NCBI GenBank assembly: GCA_905220665.1
Contig: CAJNAR010000180.1
Span: 124,001-188,000 of the forward strand
Source of the DNA: Albugo candida
Lineage: Eukaryota > Oomycota > Peronosporomycetes > Albuginales > Albuginaceae
Direction: 5' to 3'
DNA length: 64,000 nt
This document shows, in pieces, positions 25,687-36,650 of this stretch. The position numbers and the translations under genes are program-made. Each line of letters begins with the position of its first letter. Position 1 is the first letter of the stretch. The notes below the pieces were generated by a model. It searched no databases. It saw nothing but the letters and a program-made list of their open reading frames with translations, and had not been told where the DNA came from.

Positions 25687-26936
25687 CTGCCAGTAAATGG
25701 TCGATCGAGCGAAAAAATAAAGAAATAAAGTCGATGCGCCATACTTGATTGCTATGAATTGGATTCTCAGTAGCACCCGCATCAAGTCGGAGGTACAATC
25801 CAGTTTTTACTATAATCCCGGATCCATCTCCCAGCTGACAATTAACAAATCTATAAGCTTTAACAGTAGTTGCATCCAAATCATGTCCGACGTCGGGGAA
25901 TGACAAAGCTGAACGTAAAGAATCGCTTCCGATACGAAAAGGAGACTGTTGTTGATCGGATGGAGTCTCTTATAGGAACATGATTGGCCAATCATAGCCA
26001 CCTAGTAGAACCTGTTAACACGGACATCTGGAATGGTGGATAAAGCCTGCAAGCTTTCTTCAACAACTTGTGCGTCGACGTCAGCGAATAGAGCTTGTGT
26101 AACGAATCACATTCCAAACGCGAGCTGAAATGTCACGCTTACAGTATCATTTGCATCGGCTCCTCCATTTTTCAAAATCTGTACTTCATTTCTCGCAGTG
26201 GCTTCTTCAAACTACTCGATTTTGTAGCTCAGTATCGTGTAATCTGTATCCTTGACAATAAAAGACGATGGCTCTGTTCACGACAGCATAAGCGTCAAGG
26301 TTGAAAGCCACAAGTTAACAGCATTGGAGTTATTCTGTTCAACCGTTTAGGAACCGATCGACCGTACGTTCAAAGACACAGTTTAGCTGTCCAATGTGCC
26401 GAACGGAAATCTGCCTTGCGTATTGGAGTCTCATATGAAGTTATCGCGTACGTCTGTGTGCTATCACCGACGATATCAGTCGCCTCAACTGCTTTAGATA
26501 GAGGTTACCGGATGTCAGAATTCGTACTGTGTGCTTGTAGCTCTGTGTCATTGGGAATTTATTCAGGAACGACTACTCATCCCGATCAACGGTTCCGTTC
26601 TATCTGAGGCTTTGGATGACCGGGGCTTCCAACTGACGACAAAGTGCGTTATCACTGCGCCATTATCGTTAATTGGTTAATCCCAGATTACACGAAGACT
26701 TGAGGAATCCAGAAAGAAGATTGAGCATGACATTTCGCGGTGGCGGAGGAATTGCCATTGGTTTCATTCAAACAAACGCACTATGTAGGCCACAACCAAT
26801 GCCATTGAAAGCGGAGACTCAAACATCGAATTAAAGACCTCCATCCCCACCTTCTCCTGACTTTAATGGAGCTGATACAGTGTTAGGCTAGTTGAGCCCG
26901 TCCACGATAGATACTTACAGCTCCACTTGATTTATA
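25687..26936 (-). pseudogene. Second, decayed copy of part of the FN3 adhesin gene
   Basis: This segment aligns with 47668-48940 in the same orientation over about 1.25 kb at the nucleotide level, with many substitutions and small indels. On the minus strand it reads FN3-type and linker sequence such as SFPDVGHDLDATTV and GLYLRLDAGATENPI, matching LFTDVGHDLDP and GMYLRLDADAAGNPI in the larger copy. Frames break repeatedly. A Trp codon of the larger copy is TAG here, while the Glu that follows shortly after is TAA in the larger copy, so the two copies carry independent stops. The left end abuts the broken Copia element directly. Confidence 0.85.
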
Positions 26937-27184
26937 TTTACTAAGCTAACGTGTGGGATGTCAACGAAGGCGTGACAGCTCTCGTTCGAGACTCGGAAGA
27001 CTCACAAAATACAACTCTTCCGATTTTTCCATACGGTGTGCCTGATCCTTAAGCACACACTCCATAGTAAGCTGTCGCTAGACTTGGGGGCGTTAAAGAA
27101 TGACGTTTGTCGTGAGAACAGGTACAGTTGTGCTTAACGTCTCAAGTTAGTGATATTCAAACCTGACTTTTCGTGTTTAAAATA
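26937..27184. other. Short intergenic stretch left of the Mutator-like element
   Basis: No frame or motif. The last bases (GTTTAAAATA) weakly resemble the sequence right of the element (GTTTTCATAA), perhaps a decayed target-site duplication. Confidence 0.35.
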
Positions 27185-27304
27185 GGAAATTGCTGCGGAC
27201 ACACCTTATATTTGCTTCGGACACCCCCCCGAATGTAGTACTTACAAAGATACCTCCTACTTTCGTTCCGTCAATTATGTAAATTAAGGAGTCTATGTAT
27301 CCCT
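27185..27304 (+). repeat. Left terminal inverted repeat of the MULE
   Basis: About 120 bp beginning GGAAATTGCTGCGGACACA. It matches the reverse complement of the right end with roughly three quarters of positions identical by eye. The inner part (TACAAAGATACCTCCTACTTTC) is echoed by a second, similar module at about 27315-27345, so the subterminal region contains a short direct repeat. Confidence 0.88.
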
Positions 27305-29835
27305 AAAAGTACAGTTACAAACATACCCCCTACTTTTGTACCGCCATGTCCTCTAACCTCAAGTCCACTTCTAGCTGGTGCCGATAACACCATTAGAAAA
27401 GCGGAACTTATTGTAAGCAATGTAAAAGTAGCCTAGTAGGGAGGCATTTTAGAGAAAAAAAACCATCACGATTTTCTTGTAATAAATTGCGCTCTTTCCT
27501 GATTCTAGCTAAGCTTTCTATAAAGCCTGCAGTTTACGCAGCATATAGTCTAGAAACACATGAGCTGGTGGTGCACCTCCACCAATAGTATGTGCAGCTC
27601 CACAAAAGTATTAGGATATAACAATGACAAAGGACTTACAACTCACTTGCTTTGTGAAGTTGGTTCAGGCGTGTAGGTATGCAAAAATGACACCATTGTC
27701 CGAGCATTTAGCCTCATGTTCCATGGCTCTATAGCTTCGCGTAGGTCACAATTTTCTCCTCAACAACATCATCCCGTTAGGTATGAAAGAATAAAGCAGG
27801 AAATTATCACCAAACATGAAATTATTATCCTTGATTCAGTTACCGGCTTTGACAAATAAACTCCTTAATTGAATTAAATTGAAACGATTCACCTCAGAAC
27901 TCAAGTCGCTTTTCTTCTCCTCAGTAATTTTGTCATAAGCTGAACTGCTTGTTGTATTCTGGAATAACAACAGAGAAAGTCAGTAGATGAATCAAACAAT
28001 ACCATTCCAAACTGATGCCCTACATACCTGTCGCAATTTTTTACAAGTTCTTTTATTAAGCCCCCGCTTGCCACAAGCTAGGGGTTTGTTTTTTCTTTTT
28101 ACAGGTTTTAAAGGCTGATGGATCACGATTGTTTGATTTTACAGACTGATTTTGTGGAGATCTTCCACACCTTTTGACAAAATGTGGTGGAAGAATGTCT
28201 TGCTCACCCAAAATATCTCTAACCGCTGAGTTCAAAGGATCTTGTTCATGGAGAGCCGCACTATTATACACCTCATGGAGCTCAGACTGTGTGTCCTCCC
28301 AACTATTAATATCCCTTTGCACAGAACTCTGCGGACTCCCTTTCACCCAGATCCTAAAAGAGTGCAGGGGTCATCTTTGGTCAGAGAATCATAGGCCTGT
28401 AGTCCGGTCTTATTTGCAGAGTATGCTTGCAAGCCAAATATGACAGGTTCTGCTAAAAGGCCAAGTTCGGGTAGTGATTTCCCAGTTTTTCGCAATGTTT
28501 CAATGCCTCCAACTGGGTGAACATTTGGAAAAATGGATGAAGGGCACAGATGTGAGGATTTATCATTTTATATCCCATTGCAAAAAGAAAGCATCATACC
28601 TTCATGATGGCGGATCTGAACATCACCACACACCAAGAATCTCAAGAAGGTTATCCTGTTGTTTTTTTTGTTTTAGCTGGTCTGCTGCCTCAGCAGCTCG
28701 AATTGCATCAAGCTGGTGTTGAATAGCGATGTTAAGTTGGACTACCGCCTGTTGAGCAATGCCACTTATCTGTCAGTTACTAGGCATGCAGGCAGATTTT
28801 CTGATGGCAACGTAATACTTTTGAATTGATTCACCCATATGTGGTGACTAACCTTTTCTCCAGGGACAAAGACCATGGCAGTGGAATGAGAATGGTTCAG
28901 TGGGGTCACTCCAACAATATGAAGAAGTGGCATATCACACCGGTTCGTTTTATAGGTGCAGTAAATCACAAACACAGGATGGTGTTCATCAACCAGATAC
29001 TTTAATGCAACGTGACTGACATAGAGAGGGCTTACATAACCTGCTTAGTCTCTTTAGAGCTGTGGTCCCATTTCTCCCCAGAACTGAGCTCATCCATCAA
29101 GGCATTTAGAGATGTGCGGCTTGCAAGGTAATGATTTCGAAAAGACGCTTTTTGGTTTCTGATCCTCTTTTTTATGACAGCAACTCGAGGGCCCCCAGCC
29201 GTCATCTGCCTCAAAACCGCTGCAATATTTCTTGGAGGGTAGTTGCCCATAGACAGCAATTTGTTTCAAATGCAGCTATGAAACTTCTCTGGCATCTGGA
29301 TGGCCACTGAGGCCAACAACAATCTCATGATTGTGCTCCGCACGAGCGTCATCAAGCAACCAAATTCCTTGTTTTAGCCGACTAACCCAGCGAAAGCAGC
29401 AACCATGTTGACGGCTGGAAGATACTCGCTGGCGGGTATCTTCTGTTAGTCTCTAATTATTTCTGTAAAAGACACCCAGGTCGCATTAGTAATAAGTAGC
29501 AGTGGCTTTTGAACGGGCTATGGTTATAACGAAACCATTGGATAGTGCATGTCATTTTAATGACTCATCAATAGCGATTCGAGAAGTAAAGGATGTGTTC
29601 TCTACAAATCTAGAGGCGCAGTATTTGCAAGTAAAATATCGGAACTGGATGCGTGAAGAGCAGCAGGAGCGAGAGCGGTGGACAGGGTGGGCGGAGTGAT
29701 CAGAGTGGCCTGGGAAGTAGACTTGGGAGAGGGCTGGGTAGTAAATAGGAGATTGGAGGTGCTAGCAGCTGAGAACATGGCACCAGTGGTGGTGGACAGA
29801 GTGGTGCACAGAGTGTTGGGAAACTGGAGGTTTGA

Positions 29836-29954
29836 CAGGACAGATAGACTCCTTAGTTAACATGATTGACGGTACGAAAGTACGGGGTATGTTTGTAATT
29901 TCTATTTTTAGGGGTCTGTCCGTAGCAAAAAAAGATTGTGTCCGCAGCAATTCC
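29836..29954 (-). repeat. Right terminal inverted repeat of the MULE
   Basis: Ends in TGTGTCCGCAGCAATTCC. Read on the minus strand it gives GGAATTGCTGCGGACACA followed by sequence parallel to the left terminus through AAGGAGTCTAT. Divergence between the two ends indicates an old insertion. Confidence 0.88.
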
Positions 29955-31430
29955 GTTTTCATAACCACCCTCCCCCCTCCCATAATTTGATAACAGTCAA
30001 GACTTTGTGATGTTCGGTCTACTTATGTGTTGAGCTTGGCGTTCTAGGTTTGTTAAAGGGAGATGCGTTATAAAGATTTCCGATCGACGTATGATTTATA
30101 TAATAAAATGCTATGACAGCTGAATCTATCGTTGACCCATCCTTCGTAATTCTTTTCTTCTTGCTTACTTTTTGTTTCTTTTCTTGCGGATTCGAGCACT
30201 TCAGGTGACACTCGACAACTTGTAGTTCTGCTGAGCAATCTCCCCGAGGAGCTGGGCACATCAGATAGGGGAGAAGAAAAGTCATTGAGTCTCTCAATTC
30301 CTGCTGGAGCATGCAATACTAGTGAAACTTGAATTTCACCGCCTTACCTATATTACTAAGTGTGAATGATGTGATCTTCTCGTAAGGATTTCTATCGTTA
30401 GCTTCCTCACATGTAAGACCGTCTGGAGAAGAATGAAGCAACTTTTGGCGGGTTGAGAAAGCACCGCAGGAAGGAACAGGCAGACTCGCCAAGCGACGAT
30501 GACTGGTTCTCTAAGTGCAATATTTATGATATTTGCTTCGATCTCAAAAAGTGTTTGTGCGCGGAAGGTCGATGCATTATCATATTCGACATCGATCCAC
30601 AAATTTACTGAGCCTCGGAATCTGCATTTCATATATAACAGATGCATTTTTGATAGCTACAGCGTAGCTGGCAACGAATGGAAACGCTTCTCCTATGCTC
30701 AGACACTGACATCCTCTGCCAGTGGCTCGCGCCGATAGCGCTTCTGTTGCTGTAAAATCTGCGTATAGTGTTGGTAAAAAAACTATCAAAAGTTATGATC
30801 TATAGATAAGATCAAACATTGTGATTTTCCTCATTATGATTTACACACCTTTGATGATCATATGCATGCTGAAATGAAACGCGATTGATTAATTTTGGAC
30901 GATGTACAATCTTGTCATCAATTCCTGGAAGTTGATGTGACTTGAGTTCAAGGTTAGGCGCATCAAATCTATTGATGCTTGTCGCTCTTGACAGGACTTG
31001 TTTATCCACAACAAGACGTATTTGTTGCTCACAAAACAATTTCCTTTATCCATACATTCAGATCCTGCTGCCCCTACTCGAATCTATCGGAGCTTCATCC
31101 ATACAGTTCGAGACGTTCCTTGCATGCGATCAAGCACCATAAGAGGCAATTTTTGATGTCAAAGTAATGTCGACATCAGTGATTGTCTTATAAGTTCCAC
31201 CAATTTCATAGCTTCTTCTTTTCAACCAGTCCTTCGTGCAAGACAATTGTATAAAAAAATCGTTTCAACTAGTGCGTTTACAATCATGCTTCATAGATTC
31301 AAAGTAGGAGAAAGAAAGAGCTGAGCTGATCAGGAGTTCCATCCTAGACCTCTAGATTACTTCGTGGGATCATCTGGTCTATTATGGGGCCATCAAAACG
31401 TAAGTTTGGCTGAAGATGTCCCTCATTCTT
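29955..31430. other. No supported gene
   Basis: Frames of 60-100 codons occur on both strands (30019-30316 minus, 30348-30647 minus, 30499-30738 plus, 30942-31167 plus) but overlap one another and show no domain or convincing splice signals. Confidence 0.4.
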
Positions 31431-31469
31431 GCGAGTACAGAGTCATATATGGCCATACGGATGGAGTGA

Positions 31470-31960
31470 GTTTGCTGAGAGATTGCTGAGAGTTTCAAGT
31501 GTGTTCAGTCTTTCAGAGGGGCATACGAAAAACAAGCTAAACCAGAGAGACTTTGAAGAGAGTATGTTGAGAGTTCATAATGTGCTTCGTGTTTCAAAAG
31601 AGCATACAAAAACCAAGACAAACGAAAGAGCGTTTGCTGGGAGTTGTCGGCAAGCTCGGAGTGTGTTGAGTGTTTTAGGAGAGCATACAAAGAGTATCAT
31701 CCAAAGAGGGTTTGGAGAGGCTTTCCTAAGAGATTGCTATTATTTCCGAATGTGTTCAGTCTTCAATGTAAGCATACAAAAAACGAGCTAGAGACAGAGA
31801 CTTGTTGCTTGAATGAGTTTTGAGAGCATTGAAGTGCTACAAAGTGTTTTTCAGAGGGATGTATGAAGAGAGAAGACAAGACCAAAAATATTTCGAGAGT
31901 TTGCTGGAGAGATTCTTTCAGGATTAACTGTATTAGTGTTCCAGGAGTGATAGAGCTTGT
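31470..31960 (+). repeat. Degenerate tandem repeat, 81-bp period
   Basis: A unit with GTGTTCAGT...GCATACAAAAACCAAG...GAGAG recurs with GCATACxAAA at 31521, 31602, 31683 and 31772, and a weaker copy near 31858. The first two spacings are exactly 81 bp (27 codons), later ones 86-89 bp. One frame is open over most copies (31429-31791, 120 codons), giving repeats with a core like S-x-x-H-T-K (SEGHTKNK, SKEHTKTK, LGEHTKSI). A decayed coding minisatellite is likely. The last copies have lost the frame. Confidence 0.7.
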
Positions 31961-32189
31961 GTCGAAGTAAGAAATAAGAGAAGTGATATCAAGGTCTCTC
32001 GTTTACTATTAGCTACTCTAAGCATTATTCCAACTACTCTTAAAGTCATTTCGTCAGCATTACTCTTATTAGTAACATGACCCACATTTGTAATCTTGTG
32101 AGACATCAGCTAGAACTCTCAGAATGTTCTCGGAGAATTAGCCCAATGTAGTGCCCCTACTTAGAATCAGGATAGTTTTATGCGACACA

Positions 32190-33365
32190 AGTGATATCTT
32201 GATAGAAGATGCGATGACTGCAAACATATTATTCAGTGTGTTTCAAGCTTTGTTTGAATGACTTATACATGAAAAAATGTCATTGGAGATAGATGTTTTT
32301 AATTACATTTTATTTTTTATTGCATGAAAGTTGTGTGGACTACACATCACCAACAACCGACTTCAGTGACAGGTAGATTTTTCTTTGAAGACGACGCAAA
32401 TCGCGCTGTACGAGGACCCCCAGCCACAGTTAGAAGTGGGGCTGATTTGTTCATTTATCCACTCGAAGAGAAGCAGAAGACTTCTGAAGCAGCGAAAATG
32501 GATACTTTGCAGGGAAGTTGGACTCCCGAACGATGACGTTCTCAGGGATCTCGTGTTCTGGAATTTCGGTTACATACTGCCTGCTAGTAGTTGTAATGAG
32601 CAGAATTATCTGAACACAGATTAGCAGCTCCTTTTGTATGCTATTTTGTAACCATGTTACCTTCTTTATTCGCATTACTGGTAGAAAAGTGATATCGTTG
32701 TAGCAGATGCGAATTTAACAAAAACTAGCTTTCAAGTGTCTGAATTTGAAGCTTTTCGGAGAAAGCCTTGTTTGTCAAAGAATTTTATAGTGTAGAAAAC
32801 TTCATTTTACTACTACCTTAATCGACTTGGATTATCCGACACCGTTTTTGCTTCTCAATTTCATTATTTTTTGAAAGCATGTTACCTATTTCATGACTGT
32901 TACCCGAAGAAAGGAATATCTTTGTAGTTGTGAAAAGCGTTTTCAAGAAAGACTTCGTGATGAGGACGCTATTATTTGGAATATTTGATACTACTACCAG
33001 TTGTATGGAATTGGACTTTCGGAACACCGTTCCGGCATCTCACTTTCTACAATCATTTGGAATCATGTTACCTACTTCACATCAGTCAAAGCGATAACTT
33101 TGTAGTGGATGCGAAGTCAGGAAAATGAACGTTAATTGAAGTAGTTCGAAGCTTTTGCGAGAATGTTTTGTACCATATGGGAAACATGAATCAACTCACA
33201 ATTGTATAGATTTGGATTGTCTCATCACCGTTCCGGTATCCCATATTCCGATTTGAAGGCCTCACTTCTAAAAAAAGTGATATCTGTGCAGTAGATGCGA
33301 AGTCAGAAAACTGATGCTAGTTGTGGTAGTTCGAGGCCTCTTTGAGAAAGACTGGCTCGTAGAAG
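32190..33365 (+). repeat. Diverged direct repeats, about 180-220 bp
   Basis: A motif GATATC-T-TTGTAG-x-GATGCGAA followed about 50 bp later by TTCGAAGCTTTTxxGAGAA recurs at about 32691, 32914, 33093 and 33279, with a weak copy at 32192. A second shared block, ACCGTTCCGGxATC with TGTTACCTACTTCA, lies between the copies. Spacings are 223, 179 and 186 bp. No frame stays open, so this looks like a non-coding satellite-like array or a decayed coding one. Confidence 0.55.
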
Positions 33366-33879
33366 AGTGCTATCATGTGGCCATCATGCTACTACTAAGT
33401 CAAGTGAAATTGTGACGTTAAGTGGAATTCTATAAGATGTATCTCCTGAGTTTTCTCTCGGATGCGAAAAAAAAAATCTATGGTCCGATATAAATTGTGA
33501 TGGAACGACTTTCATAGCTGATGGATAGATGGTGAATCATGATATGTCCTTCTAAGCGGATAAAATAGCATTTGGCTGTTGGTATTTGAGTTCTCACATC
33601 GATGGCGCTTGATTATCGTATTGATTCACATCGGTTTGAGTACAAATGTTAGAGATGGCAATATCAGATGATTGGAGTCGATAATTAATGCAACCTTATA
33701 CGTTTGTCATGGACTAGTGAGAGATCTTGATTATGAAGACGGTCGAAACAGGTCACGTTAAATAAATCCATCCAATCTTGCCATATCAGTAGCATGGACA
33801 CCTTCTATTATCACAGCTCTCCACGGTTGCAGTTTATCGCTTTGTGTAATGAGGAAGACGATCTCAGTATGCAATACGA
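33366..33879. other. No supported gene
   Basis: AT-rich, with stops in all frames and no repeat copy recognised. Confidence 0.4.
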
Positions 33880-36110
33880 GTGAGGCAAGTTACGTCAGCG
33901 AACATCCTTGCCACTATTCTCGAACTAAATGCTACTTATTTGGACAGTACTGGATTCACTATCATCTTTTCGGATGTGTTTCTTGAAGCGCTTGTACCTA
34001 CACCAGACTACGTTTACTTTGGCCAAGCATTTATGATCCTTGTTCCATCGTTCATGAAGCTGCGTCAATTTCAGGTCGATGGCAAATCTTATTACCTCAT
34101 TTTGCTCAAAAGTGTTACCAAAAATTAGTTGATGCCTATAACAAAAAAGCGACCTCAGCAATGTCCTTGTATGAAAGAGATTACTCTGATCAATATGAAG
34201 CGCACTCATTCAATGTATTTTATGGTAAACGACAACGTCAAAAGTGAGAGGAAAGTGAAGTCGATCGGACACATATCATCTCGGAAAAACGGAAAATAGC
34301 ATTGATGGTGGTGATATCCTGTAAAGCACTGTCTCCTATGCTGTAGCATTGAACTAGATGTAAGAGCATAAAAATTGCAGCGATTTGCTTGAAAAAGATG
34401 TAATGCTCACAAGATACTACAGAAAACTCCCGGAAACGAGAAACAAGCAGAAACCACGTGTTAGCAGCTGGTGGCTACTTCATCGAAGTCAACTGCTTTT
34501 TTGTCGTGAATGATATTATCGCAGAGAAAGCTCTTAGGCTCATATGGCACGTCTAAGAAATTTGCTATGCCAAAATCCTTGCTTAAAACCAATTGTGAGT
34601 TTGGATCTCATCATGACATCATTCTCAAACGTCTTTTCCGGAAAGTGGCAAAGTGGGAACACGAAGCAAATGTTTTCGATCATCAATTCGCATCTAAATT
34701 CATTTCTTTAAATGATATGGGATTTCTCACGCCTTCGCAAAGACGACGACGAGGAGCGTACGAAATCTTCACGTTTAATCAAATATGGAATAACATGGAG
34801 AACGGAAGTTTATGTGGAAGTAATTAGTAGATTCATCAGCAGAAAATATTCAACCACAGGACAACTCGAATTTTATTAAAGTTGGATTAAGATCGTCTTT
34901 GGTTTCACGTGAGCGTCTGATGATCGAATCAGTTACGGGGAGAACATTTCCGATTCTCGTACATTTTTATTTCTGTATGGATCAAGAGTAGTAGTTAGTA
35001 TGCGGAAGCGGTGCTAGCTGTATTGAAAAATGAACCGAGTCTCGAGAAAGCACACAAAAAGTTTTGCATTTTGACCACTAGTGGCACTGCAAGATAATGA
35101 ACAGCCTTTCAACTTTATTGCTATCGAATGGAATCTTCTAGAAACGACGCACGGGAAAGACAAACCGATGCCCGAATCGATGTCAAAAGCCATTCTCCAC
35201 CTTATTGTGAACAGTGCGGAATTGGATTTTCGTCTGAATGCTTAACGCTTATATTCACTTCTTATTAGGTCTCTGATCAATCCAAATTTGCGTGATCAAT
35301 AGCCACCATATTTGTTCCATCTTTTGTTATCGTGTGATCCCAAGCGATGACGGAAAGACTCAAGCTCAATGGACTGTATTGGATTGCATTGATAGGATTC
35401 TGGTAGGAGTACAACCAGCTCAGGTCACAGTTTTGATTTGTTTAACCGTGCTTTTATTATCTCATTTACTTTTCAATACTAGTGTGGACAAAACCGTTTA
35501 CGAAGCGCATGCTGAACGACTTCATTCTGGAACGCTATGCCTCATTGCCTCATGTTACTTAAACCGATAAATCCGTTTTATGAGCTTAAAACGTGTAATG
35601 TACAGTAAGCAGCATTGCTGGAGCTTATGAAAGCCAACAAAGTGGATTTGATGACCGTTTTGGTGCTAATGATTGCTCTTGGGCTTTCGACAGACATGAA
35701 GCACTAGCGATACGTATTCCTATGCTCCATTCTACAAATGCAACAAACGCTTACCGGGTCAAGAGAATGTTTCAATTCTCCAAGACATCGCAACTGATAG
35801 CTCACGTAAGTGCCTTGATATGTAATCAACAGGGTGCTCAAAACTGCTCATGAAGCTGCTTCCACACGAAGGAATACACGTTATCGGTCTTCGTGCTTTC
35901 AAAGAAATTTCTATGAATGATCAGTCTCGTAGAGTTTATGAAGAGTACTTGTCATGCATGAAACTACCGCATAAGCTTGTAAAGCTCATGTCGAAAGAAA
36001 AATTAAACGTGAGGAAGTAGACATTATGCTGGCAGGAATTCAACTCTTTGCGAACAATTGTATCGTATCGAATTTAAAGTATTTCAAGCAGCTATTTTGA
36101 CGGATCACAA
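33880..36110 (+). pseudogene. Unrecognised decayed coding region
   Basis: Protein-like stretches occur in several plus-strand frames: 33880-34128 (82 codons), about 34100-34250 (QKCYQKLVDAYNKKATSAMS in another frame), 34510-34827 (105 codons, KLFRK-type basic), about 34890-35000 (SYGENISDSRTFLFLYGS), about 35090-35245 (QPFNFIAIEWNLLETTHGK), 35292-35570 and 35630-35830. The GEN...FLFLYG segment resembles the end of SET domains of the Rubisco-methyltransferase/SETD3 type (YGxxxN-x-LLLxYGF), which is suggestive but not sufficient. Frame changes are numerous. More than one former gene could be mixed here. Confidence 0.25.
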
Positions 36111-36640
36111 TGCCTCATTGCGTTATTTGACACCTTATGACAATTCGAAAAACAAATGAACTCTGATGCGCGGAATATCGTTCACGTATGTAAAGTGTCA
36201 GGTTCTCGTCAAACTCTTCCGCACTATGGAAGGCCTTTAGTTCATTCCACTTTATTCTGCTCTTATATATGGAAGCTCCACAACTGGTGACAAAAAGCAC
36301 GCTGCGACGCCAACCCCAGACGCTGCCGCTAGGAATTGAAGACGGAAATTCCATAGCTCGACTAAATTTTCAAATATTTAAAGTCGGACGAGATGATCTG
36401 TGATGAGCGACATGATGTACAAATTTGCGCCTTACGTTCCTACCAAAAGCCCCACGCCCACCGCACAAACGTGTCCACCGAGTTAAGCGATAAAAGTCGA
36501 TGCATCAAAGTAGCCGGAAAGATTATAGGAAGGATCAATACCGTTCAGGATGGTCTTCATTAGGGAAACTCCAAAGCCTATGGATCAGAGAAAAGTGTCA
36601 GTTTAAAGAATGAAAAAAAGGATTCAGAAACCTGCTGCTG
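36111..36640. other. No supported gene
   Basis: A 79-codon minus-strand frame (36115-36354) has no recognisable feature. Confidence 0.35.
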
Positions 36641-36650
36641 CTGAAGAGAC

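Larger units (their letters stand above)
27185..29954 (-). mobile_element. Mutator-like (MULE) DNA transposon, inactive
   Basis: A 2.77-kb element bounded by inverted repeats of about 120 bp (see the TIR entries). On the minus strand it carries, in order, a FAR1/MULE N-terminal-type segment around 29520-29650 (CKYCASRFVE, then HALSNGFVITIARS), a helical stretch at 29032-29259 (NIAAVLRQMTAGGP), and the MULE transposase core at 28766-28975 (CTYKTNRCDMPLLHIVGVTP, then PACLVTDR). A C-terminal tail lies at 28056-28346 (QRDINSWEDTQSELHEVYNS, ending with CGRSP and a Lys-rich run). The first catalytic Asp expected just before CTYKTN is Tyr, and the frame is broken several times. G-rich plus-strand sequence at 29660-29830 corresponds to a Ser/His/Pro-rich linker. 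It is therefore transposase-dead. Confidence 0.9.

Noticed and set aside
27175..29964. Target-site duplication of the MULE (GTTTAAAATA and GTTTTCATAA)
   Set aside because: The two sequences agree at only some positions and are A/T-rich, so similarity by chance is likely.
35630..35780. Glutamine synthetase-like stretch (DRHEALAIRIP)
   Set aside because: A single weak resemblance; no glutamine synthetase motif occurs up- or downstream.
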